DNA of 64,000 nucleotides from DASUAS01 sp963756895 (lineage in GTDB: Bacteria > Actinomycetota > Acidimicrobiia > IMCC26256 > DASPTH01), in the NCBI GenBank assembly GCA_963756895.1, contig CAVWPI010000002.1, forward strand, positions 51,871-115,870, in the 5' to 3' direction. Position numbers and translations under genes: made by a program. This document shows, piece after piece, positions 27,218 to 34,838 of the stretch; the first letter of the stretch is position 1; every line of letters begins with the position of its first letter. Under the pieces are notes generated by a model. That model worked only from the letters and a program-made list of their open reading frames with translations. It made no database searches and was not told the DNA's origin.

Positions 27218-28316
27218 AAGCGGTCGTGTGCTGCGGCGCCCGGCGACGTCCGGGTCGAGGAGATCGACGACCCGACGCCCGCGCGCGGGCGAGGTGAAGG
27301 TGAGGATCGGCCGCGGTCGGCGTGTGCCACACCGACCTGAACTTCACCGCGGGCGGTGCCGGTGCCGATACCCGATCGTCCTCGGCCACGAAGGCGGCCG
27401 GCGTCGTCGTCGAGGTGCGGCGCCGGCGTCGACGCGCGGTCGCGGTCGGCGACCACGTGATCTGCTCGATCATCGGGCCGTGCGAGCAGTGCTTCCAGTG
27501 CCTCCACGACAACCACGGCGCTGTGCGAGAACGCGCCGTTCTTCACCGGCACGATGCTCGACGGCACCACCCGCCTGTCGAAGGGCGGCACGCCGATCCA
27601 CACGCTGCACTACCAGGGCTCGTACGCCGAGTACGCGATCGTGCCCGAGCGCTTCGTGGTGCCGATCCGCGACCGACGCGCCGCTCGACGTGGTGTGCGG
27701 GCTGGCGTGCGGGCTCGCCACCGGTCTCGGCGCGGCGATGGTGCGCGCCGAGGTGCAGCCGGGCTCGAGCGTGCGTCGTGGTGGGCGCCGGCGGTGTGGG
27801 CCTCTCCACGATGATGGGCGCGCGCTCGCGGGCGCGACCACGGTCGTCGCCGTCGACGGCTGGCGACGAAGATCGACGAAGGCGCTCGAGCTCGGGCTCG
27901 CGACCCACGGCGTCGACTCGTCGACGACGACGACCCGGTGGCGGCGGTCCTCGAGCTCACCGACGGCCGCGGCGCCGACTACGGCTTCGACGCCGCCGGG
28001 GTCACCGGCACGCTCGACCTGGTGATCGCGGCCACCCGTCCCGGGCGCCACGTGCGTGGTCATCGGGCGCTCGCTGGAGCGGTCGCCGTCACCTCGACAC
28101 GACGGCGTTGCTGCGCCAGCGCGTCCTCACCGGCACCTACGGCGGGTCGATCCACCCGCGCCGCCACATCCCGAGTTCGTCGAGCTGTACCTGGCAGGGG
28201 CGCCTCGACCTCGGCGCCATCCTCGACCGCGCTACAAGCTCGACGAGACGCGCCAGGCGTTCGACGACCTGCACCACGGCCGGATGACGCGAGGCGTGAT
28301 CGTGGTCGACCCGTGA
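27214..28316 (+). CDS. Zinc-dependent alcohol dehydrogenase (many frameshifts)
   Basis: This class III-like medium-chain alcohol dehydrogenase has about 365 residues after frame repair. It has VCHTDLNF with a catalytic-zinc Cys, a broken GHE-AAGVVVEV block, CEQCFQCLHDNHALC for structural zinc, GLACGLATGLGAAM and a Rossmann turn VVVGAGGVGLS. The C-terminus is HHGRMTRGVIVVDP. The GTG at 27214 overlaps the previous stop as GTGA, and the stop overlaps the next GTG. It probably oxidises an alcohol intermediate to the aldehyde that the ALDH encoded downstream then oxidises. At least eight indels interrupt it. Confidence 0.78.
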
Positions 28317-29650
28317 GCATCGAATCGTGGAGCAACCCGGTGAGCGCGGCGATGACCAGTTCGATCAGCTTCGACGAGATCGAGAGCCGCGAGGGCTTCT
28401 TCAAGACCAGGGCGAGAAGCCCGAGGCCGAGATCGACTGGCTCCCCGAGCCCGAGCGCAGGAGCGCCACGTCACCCTGATCTCGGTCGACGACCACCTGG
28501 TGGAGCCGCCGGACCATGTTCGAGGGTCGGGTCCCGGCGAAGTTCGCCGACGCCGCGCCGCGCGTGATGACGGAGGACGACGGCGCGCACCGAGTACTGG
28601 CTCTACGACGGCCAGCAAGCACTACAAGGTCGGGCTCAACGCGGTGGTGGGCAAGCCGCTGCACCAGCGGACGTTCGAGCCCGGCCCGGTTCGACGAGAT
28701 GCGCCGGGGCGCCTACGACATCCACGCCCGCGTCCACGACATGGACTCAACGGCATGTACGCGTCGTTGTGCTTCCCGTCGTCGCTCGCCGGGTTCTCGG
28801 GCCAGCGCTACCAGCTCGGGGTGAGCGATCCGGAGCTCGCCCGCGCGGTCGTGCGCGCGGCCAACGACTGGCAGCTCGACGTGTGGGCGGGCACGTACCC
28901 GGGGCGCATCATCCCGTTGCAGATCCCGTGGCTGCTCGACCCCGAGTCGAAGGCGCGGCCGAGATCCGCGCGCAACGCCGCGCGCGGCTTCCACGCGGTG
29001 ACCTTCCCCGAGCTCCCCGAGCGGCTCGGGCTCCCGTCGCTGCACACCGGCTACTGGGATCCGTTCGTCGCCGCCTGCGCGGAGACCGAGACCGTGATGT
29101 GCCTGCACGTCGGGCTCGTCGTCGTCGGCGCCGGCGACGTCGAGCGGGCGCGCCGTCCGACACCATCGGCGTGCTGTTCTTCGGCTGGGCGATGTTCGCG
29201 GCGGTCGACTGGCTGTACTCCAAGGTCGCCGCTGCGCTTCCCCGACCTGAAGATCTGCCTCTCCGAGGGCGGCATCGGCTGGGTCGCCGGGCTGCTCGAC
29301 CGCCTCGACCACGTCGGGCGCTACCAGGCCATCTTCGGCACGTGGAACGGCGTCGACCTCACGCCGCGCGAGGTGATGCAGCGCAACTTCTGGTTCTGCA
29401 CCATCGACGACATCGCCGGGCTCGAGCAGCGCCACCACATCGGCGTGGACCACCTGCTGCTCGAATCCGACTACCCGCACCAGGACGGCACCTGGCCCGA
29501 CACGCAGGCGATCGTGTGGTCGCAGATCGGCGGCTTCCCGTCCGACGAGATCGAGCGGCTGGCGTGGCGCAACGCCTCCGAGCTGTTCCACCACCCGGTG
29601 CCCGCGGCGCTGCGAGCCGACCCGACGCCGACCTGCAGACCGGCCAGTGA
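28313..29650 (+). CDS. Amidohydrolase family 2 protein, copy 2 (multiple frameshifts)
   Basis: This paralogue of the first operon gene has about 440 residues. Shared blocks are FDEIESREGFFKTR, SVDDHLVEPPDMFEGRVPA, IPLQIPWLLDPE, LPSLHTGYWDPF, ICLSEGGIGWVAGLLDRLDH, TPREVMQRNFWFC and ESDYPHQDGTWPDTQ. The last third (from about 29230) is in one frame until a final shift near 29630 gives the natural end DLQTGQ before TGA 29648-29650. The two copies may act on related intermediates or form a hetero-oligomer. It starts at GTG 28313, overlapping the ADH stop. Confidence 0.8.
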
Positions 29651-29664
29651 GCGAGGGAGCACCG

Positions 29665-31131
29665 ATGTACGAGCGTGACCACCTGTACATCGGCGGCGAG
29701 TGGGTGGCGCCGGTCGACGGCGGGCGCGTCGACGTGGTGAACCCGGCGACCGAAGACGTGATCGGGCACGCACCGCTGGCGTCGGCACCCGACGTCGACC
29801 GCGCGGTCGCCGCGGCGCGCGACGCGTTCGAGCACGGACCGTGGCCGCGCACCGTCGCCCGAGGACACGCGCCGACGCGCTGGTCGCAATGGCCGAGTAC
29901 CTCACGCGAACGGGCGCGTCCGCTGGCCGAGCTCAACATCGACGAGGCCGGCGTGCCGATCACCTTCGCGCACGCACGCGAGCTGGGCCCGGTAGCCGAT
30001 GTTCGGCTACTTCGAGCAGCTCACCCGCGCGTTCCCGTGGCGCGAGGTCCGGCAGGGCGCGCTGGCGCCCGCGCTGGTGGTGCGCGAACCGGTCGGCGTG
30101 ATCGGCGCGGTCGTGCCGTTCAACGGCCCGATCATGTCGGCCGCGGCCAAGCTCGCGCCCGTGCTGGCGTCCGGGCTGCCCGATCGTGTTCAAGCCCGCG
30201 ACCGAGACGCCGCTCGACGCGTTCGTGCTCGCGGAAGCGGCCGAGGCCGCCGGCATCCCGCCCGGCGTGGTGAACATCGTGCCCGGCGACGCCGACGTCG
30301 GCGCCGCGCTGGTTGCGCACGACGGGCGTCGACCGCGTGCTGTTCACCGGCAGCACCGCCGCCGGACGCGCCGATCGCGGATGCGTGCGCCGGGATCGAT
30401 CAAGCGAATGACGCTCGAGCTCGGCGGCAAGGCGGCCGCGGTGCTGCTCGACGATGCTCCGATCGAGCAGTCGATCGCACCATCTTGCCGATGTCGTTCT
30501 TCAACAGCGGCCAGGCGTGCATCGCACTGAGCCGCATCCTGGCGCCGCGATCGCGCTACGACGAGGTGGTCGAGACGCGGCGGTCGAGACGGCGCGCGCG
30601 ATGACGCTCGGCGACCCACACGACGAGGCCACCGTGCTCGGCCCCGTGATCTCCGAGCGCCACCGCGCGCGCATCGAGGACATGGTCGAACGCACCCGCG
30701 CCGACGGCGGCGTGGTGGCAACCGGCGGCGGACGTCCGACCGGCCTGGAGAAGGGCTGGTACGTGGACCCGACCGATCGTTCGCGACGTCGACAAGCGGG
30801 ATACCTCGCCCAGCACGAGGTGTTCGGCCCGGTGGTCGCGATCATCCCCCACGACGGCGACGACGACGCGGTCGCGCAGTCGCCAACGCGACCCCGTTAC
30901 GGGCTGTCGGGCGCGGTGTTCACCGACGACCTCGACCGCGCGCTCGTCGTTCGCGTCCGCAGATCCGACGTGGGGACGTTCGGCGTGAACGGTTACACGC
31001 TCGACTTCTCGCTGCCGTTCGGCGGACGCAAGCAGTCGGGCATCGGGCGCGAGTTCGGCATCGAGGGACTGGCCGAGAACACCGAGGTCAAGGCGATCGC
31101 GCTGCCGCCCGGCAGCACGATCGACGCCTGA
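29665..31131 (+). CDS. Aldehyde dehydrogenase family protein (multiple frameshifts)
   Basis: This NAD(P)-dependent aldehyde dehydrogenase has about 488 residues. Blocks seen are YIGGEWVAPVDGGRVDVVNP, VGVIGAVVPFNGPIM, IKRMTLELGGKAAAVLLDDA, FFNSGQACIALSRI with the catalytic Cys, LAQHEVFGPVVAIIPHD and the C-terminal SLPFGGRKQSGIGREFG. It would oxidise the aldehyde made by the operon alcohol dehydrogenase to the acid. Several compensating indels lie between about 29860 and 30960; the last 170 bases are clean. ATG 29665 has GGGAG 5-9 nt upstream; an in-frame GTG at 29647 overlapping the previous stop is the alternative. Confidence 0.83.
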
Positions 31132-31136
31132 CCCAC

Positions 31137-31173
31137 GACGCACCAACGGCACAACCGGACGCACCAACGGCAC
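31137..31173 (+). repeat. Two 16-bp direct repeats upstream of the SDR gene
   Basis: GACGCACCAACGGCAC occurs at 31137-31152 and again at 31158-31173, spaced 21 bp or about two helical turns, ending 14 nt before the SDR start. It may be a regulator site or a simple tandem duplication. Confidence 0.6.
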
Positions 31174-31187
31174 GACAGGAGGACCGA

Positions 31188-31952
31188 ATGGGCAAGCTCG
31201 ACGGCAAGGTCGCGATCGTCTCCGGCGCGGCGAGAGGTCAGGGCGAGGCGGAGGCCCGGGCGTTCGTGGCCGAGGGCGCGAGCGTGGTGCTGGGCGACGT
31301 GCTCGACGCGGAAGGCGAGCAGGTGGCGGCCGACCTGGGTGCCGCGGCCACGTACGTGCATCTCGACGTGACCCAGCCGGGCGACTGGGAACGGGTGGTG
31401 AAGACCGCCCTCTCGGAGTACGGCAAGCTCGACGTGCTGGTGAACAACGCGGGCATCCTGCGCCTCGGCCTCATCGAGTCACAACCGCTCGACGAGTACC
31501 TCGCCGTCGTCAACGTGAACCAGGTGGGCTGCTTCCTCGGCATGCAGGCCGTGATCCCGGCACTGAAGGCCAACGGCGGCGGTTCGATCGTGAACACGTC
31601 GTCGACGTCCGGCTTCATCGGCGTGGCCGGACTGGCGGCCTACACCGCGTCGAAGTTCGCCGTCCGCGGGATGACGAAGGTGGCGGCGATGGAGCTCGGC
31701 CACGACAACATCCGGGTGAACTCGGTGCACCCGGGCGGGATCGACACCGCGATGGTGGCGCTGGACGAGTTCGACGACGTCGACAGCGACGGGTTCTACA
31801 GCGCCCAGCCGATCCCGCGTGTCGGCCGGCCCGACGAGGTGGCCAAGCTGATGGTGTTCCTCGCGTCGGACGACAGCTCGTACTCGACCGGCTCGGAGTT
31901 CGTCTGCGACGGCGGCATCATGGCCGGCCCACCGATCACCGGACTGGATTGA
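31188..31952 (+). CDS. Short-chain dehydrogenase/reductase
   Basis: This intact 254-residue classical SDR has a cofactor-binding SGAARGQG at residues 12-19, an Asp after the second strand (GDVLDAEG, NAD preference), VNNAGI, the catalytic Ser in NTSSTSG, and YTASK. The C-terminus is SSYSTGSEFVCDGGIMAG. It resembles 3-alpha-hydroxysteroid and 3-oxoacyl-ACP reductase-like SDRs; the substrate is unknown. AGGAGGA lies 5-11 nt upstream of ATG 31188. It follows the ALDH gene by 56 nt, is the last gene of the catabolic operon, and unlike the five genes before it has no frameshift. Confidence 0.92.
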   Translation: MGKLDGKVAIVSGAARGQGEAEARAFVAEGASVVLGDVLDAEGEQVAADLGAAATYVHLDVTQPGDWERVVKTALSEYGKLDVLVNNAGILRLGLIESQPLDEYLAVVNVNQVGCFLGMQAVIPALKANGGGSIVNTSSTSGFIGVAGLAAYTASKFAVRGMTKVAAMELGHDNIRVNSVHPGGIDTAMVALDEFDDVDSDGFYSAQPIPRVGRPDEVAKLMVFLASDDSSYSTGSEFVCDGGIMAGPPITGLD

Positions 31953-31979
31953 TCGCGGGACTGGATCGACCGCGGAGCG

Positions 31980-32186
31980 TCAGAGCTCGCTGGCCTCGTC
32001 GGTCTGCTCGAGGAACTTGCGGATCTCCGACGCCTTGAACCGGCGGTGGCCGCCGAGGGTGCGGATGGCGGAGATCTTGCCCGCCCGGGCCCAGCGCGTG
32101 ACCGTCTTGGGGTTCACGCGGAACATCGCCGCGACCTCCGAGGGAGTGAGCAGCTGTTCCGGTTCGGGAGCGGGGTTCTGGGGCAT
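31980..32186 (-). CDS. bldC: BldC-like MerR-type DNA-binding protein
   Basis: This 68-residue protein has the same length and layout as Streptomyces BldC. It consists almost entirely of a MerR-like winged HTH: LLTPSEVAAMFRVNPKTVTR, then WARAGKISAIRTLGGHRRF and KASEIRKFLEQ. BldC binds direct repeats cooperatively and controls development in Streptomyces; in non-sporulating actinobacteria its role is less clear. I chose ATG 32186 because it gives exactly the BldC length; a longer frame upstream adds a proline-rich tail that looks non-coding. It lies 112 nt downstream of purM on the same strand, and bldC is also near purM in Streptomyces as far as I recall. Confidence 0.9.
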   Translation of the reverse strand: MPQNPAPEPEQLLTPSEVAAMFRVNPKTVTRWARAGKISAIRTLGGHRRFKASEIRKFLEQTDEASEL

Positions 32187-32298
32187 GGCGTCCTCGCAGT
32201 CGTACGGATCCTCACCGGGGGGCTCGGGAGGATACGGTCCCGTATGCCCAGAGTAGCAGCTTCCGTGCACATTCCGCCCGGTCGTGCAGCACCCGGAA

Positions 32299-33363
32299 TC
32301 ATTTGCGGGTGATACTTACCCGACCGCGGCCTTCTGACACCTCTCCGACGATCCAGGCTTCCTGACCCGCGGCGCGCACTGCGTCGAGCGTGTCGAAGCG
32401 GTCGTGGGGGGCGACGACTGCAACCATCCCGAGGCCCAGGTTGAACACGTGCTGCATCTCTTCGTCGGCGACGTCGCCGGCGGATTGGATCTCGGCGAAG
32501 ATCCGCGGCTCGTCCCACTCCCCACGTTGGAGGACAACGTCGCAGTGGGCCGGGAGGATTCGCTCCAGGTTGTCGGGGAGGCCCCCGCCGGTGATGTGGG
32601 CGAACGCGTGGACGTCGACGCGCTCGCGCAGCTTCCGCATGGCCGGGGCATAGATCACGCTCGGGCGGATCAGCTCGTCGGCCAGGGAGTGGTGTGCGCC
32701 GGCCCAGGCGGGGTCGTCGAGCCGGCGCCCGGCCCGGTCGAGGAGCGCCCGGCGGGCCAGCGAGTACCCGTTGCAGCGCAGGCCGGGGCTGGCGAAGCCG
32801 ATGACCACGTCGCCGGGCTTCACCCCGTTCGGCAGCACGCGCCCACGGTCGACAACCCCGACCGCGAAGCCGACGAGGTCGAACTCACCCGGCTCCATGA
32901 GGTCGGGGTGCTCCGACATCTCGCCCCCCAGGAGCGCGCAGCCGGCCTGCACGCAGCCGTGGGCGACCCCGCCGACGATGTCGTCGACGATCTCGGGGAC
33001 CAGCTTGCCGATCGAGATGTAGTCCAGGAAGAAGAGCGGCTCGGCGCCCTGCACCGCGATGTCGTCGACGGACATCGCGACCAGGTCGATGCCGATGGTG
33101 TCGTAGCGGCCGGTGAGGCGGGCGATCATCGACTTGGTGCCGACGCCGTCGGTCGACGACACGAGCAGCGGACGGTCGAAGCGCTTCGGGTCGAACTCGA
33201 ACAGCCCGCCGAAGCCGCCGATGTCGCCCACGACCTCGGGCCGGAACGTGGAGCGGACGTGCGCCTTGATCAGCTCGACCGCCTTCTCGCCCGCGGCGAT
33301 GTCGACGCCCGCCTCCTCATAGGTGAGCGGCCGGTCGGCCTCGCTGCCCTCGCTAGGCGTCAT
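32299..33363 (-). CDS. purM: Phosphoribosylformylglycinamidine cyclo-ligase
   Basis: This complete 354-residue AIR synthetase performs the fifth step of purine synthesis, ATP-dependent closure of the imidazole ring of FGAM. It contains LTYEEAGVDIAAGEKAVELI, the ATP-site block LLVSSTDGVGTKSMIA, MSVDDIAVQGAEPLFFLDYI, ALLGGEMSEHPD and ITGGGLPDNLERIL. The length is normal. ATG 33363 overlaps the purF stop (TAG 33353-33355) by 11 nt, indicating translational coupling with purF. Confidence 0.97.
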   Translation of the reverse strand: MTPSEGSEADRPLTYEEAGVDIAAGEKAVELIKAHVRSTFRPEVVGDIGGFGGLFEFDPKRFDRPLLVSSTDGVGTKSMIARLTGRYDTIGIDLVAMSVDDIAVQGAEPLFFLDYISIGKLVPEIVDDIVGGVAHGCVQAGCALLGGEMSEHPDLMEPGEFDLVGFAVGVVDRGRVLPNGVKPGDVVIGFASPGLRCNGYSLARRALLDRAGRRLDDPAWAGAHHSLADELIRPSVIYAPAMRKLRERVDVHAFAHITGGGLPDNLERILPAHCDVVLQRGEWDEPRIFAEIQSAGDVADEEMQHVFNLGLGMVAVVAPHDRFDTLDAVRAAGQEAWIVGEVSEGRGRVSITRK

Positions 33364-34837
33364 CGAGCCGCCACGGTGGCGCGGTCGGGGTGTCGTCCTC
33401 GAGCGCCATCTTCGAGTCGTTGAGCGGCACCGGGACCGGGTAGTGGCCCGAGAGGCACGCGGTGCAGAACGAATCAGACGACGCGCCAGTGGCGGCGGTG
33501 AGGCGGTCGAGCTCGAGGTACGCGAGCGAGTCGACGCCCAGGTAGTCGCGGATCTCTCCCACCGACATGTCCGCGGCGAGGAGGTCGGAACGACTGCCGG
33601 TGTCCATGCCGTAGAAGCACGGCCACCGGTACGGCGGCGAGGACACCCGGAAGTGCACCTCCGCTGCGCCGGCCTCGCGCAGCAGCTGCACGACCTGGCG
33701 GGTGGTCGTGCCCCGCACGATCGAGTCGTCGACGACCACGAGCTTCTTGCCCCGGATGTTCTCGGGCAGCGGGTTGAGCTTGAGCCGCACACCCTGGCCG
33801 CGCTGCTTCTGGTTGGGTTGGATGAACGTACGGCCGACGTAGCGGTTCTTCACCAGGCCGTCGCCGTAGGGGATGCCCGACGCGCGCGCGTAGCCCTGGG
33901 CGGCGGGGATGCCCGACTCGGGCACCGGCATCACCATGTCGGCGTCGACCGATGCCTGCCGCGCGAGCTCCTCGCCCATGCGCTGGCGCGCCGCGTGCAC
34001 GCTCTTGCCGTAGAGGTTGGTGTCGGGACGGGCGAAGTAGACGAACTCGAACAGACAGAGCTTGGGATCGGCGTCGGCAAAGCGTTGGCCGTCGTGCAGC
34101 CCGGATGCGTCGATGACGACCATCTCTCCCGGCTCGACCTCGCGCACGAAGTGCGCGCCCACGATGTCGAGCGCGGCGGTCTCGCTGGCCAGCACCCACC
34201 CGCCCTCGATCCGGCCGAGCACGAGCGGCCAGAAGCCGTGCGGGTCGCGCACACCGATCAGATGCGCCTCGTCCATCATCACGAACGAGAACCCGCCCTC
34301 CAGCTTCGGCAGCACGTGGAGCAGCGCCTGCTCGAGGTCGCGACCGTCGGAGCGGGTCTGCGCGTCGTAGTCGTGGGCGATGAGCTCGGCGACGAGCGCG
34401 GAGTCGGTGGTGGAGTCGAGACCGGAGATGGAGTCGGCGGGCGCGAGGCCGGGGAGCATGCCCAGCTGCTCGGCGAGCTCGAGCGTGTTGGTGAGGTTGC
34501 CGTTGTGCCCGAGGGCGAAGCCGGCGTCGCCGACGGAGCGGTAGACGGGCTGCGCGTTGCGCCAGCTGCTCGACCCGGTGGTGCTGTAGCGGACGTGGCC
34601 GATGGCGAGATGGCCTTCGAGGGGGGCGATGCGGCGCTCGTCGAACACCTGGGTGACCAGGCCCATGTCCTTGGACACGGTGATGGTCTGGCCGTCGCTC
34701 ACCGCGATGCCGGCCGACTCCTGGCCCCGGTGCTGCAGGGCGTAGAGGCCCAGGTAGGTGAGGTGGGCGACGTCCTGACCGGGCGCGTACACGCCGAACA
34801 CGCCGCAGGCGTGGCCGATCGAGGCGTCGTTCACCAC
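33353..34837 (-). CDS. purF: Amidophosphoribosyltransferase
   Basis: This 494-residue glutamine PRPP amidotransferase is the committed step of purine synthesis. The N-terminal nucleophile Cys11 is in HACGVFGVYA, after a 10-residue propeptide. The Ntn domain has ALQHRGQESAGIAV, and the PRPP loop is VVVDDSIVRGTTT. Cysteines in PCFYGMD and FCTACLSGHYP match the 4Fe-4S class known from Bacillus PurF. I chose GTG 34837 because GGAAGG lies just upstream and the propeptide has the right length; 34834 and 34852 are alternatives. The purL frame stops only one base before this GTG. Confidence 0.96.
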   Translation of the reverse strand: MVNDASIGHACGVFGVYAPGQDVAHLTYLGLYALQHRGQESAGIAVSDGQTITVSKDMGLVTQVFDERRIAPLEGHLAIGHVRYSTTGSSSWRNAQPVYRSVGDAGFALGHNGNLTNTLELAEQLGMLPGLAPADSISGLDSTTDSALVAELIAHDYDAQTRSDGRDLEQALLHVLPKLEGGFSFVMMDEAHLIGVRDPHGFWPLVLGRIEGGWVLASETAALDIVGAHFVREVEPGEMVVIDASGLHDGQRFADADPKLCLFEFVYFARPDTNLYGKSVHAARQRMGEELARQASVDADMVMPVPESGIPAAQGYARASGIPYGDGLVKNRYVGRTFIQPNQKQRGQGVRLKLNPLPENIRGKKLVVVDDSIVRGTTTRQVVQLLREAGAAEVHFRVSSPPYRWPCFYGMDTGSRSDLLAADMSVGEIRDYLGVDSLAYLELDRLTAATGASSDSFCTACLSGHYPVPVPLNDSKMALEDDTPTAPPWRLDDA

Positions 34838-34838
34838 G

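Noticed and set aside
24480..30980. Programmed ribosomal frameshifting or genuine pseudogenes in the catabolic operon
   Set aside because: Shifts occur dozens of times in both directions at short G/C runs without slippery-site structure, and protein-level conservation is intact, so consensus error is simpler.
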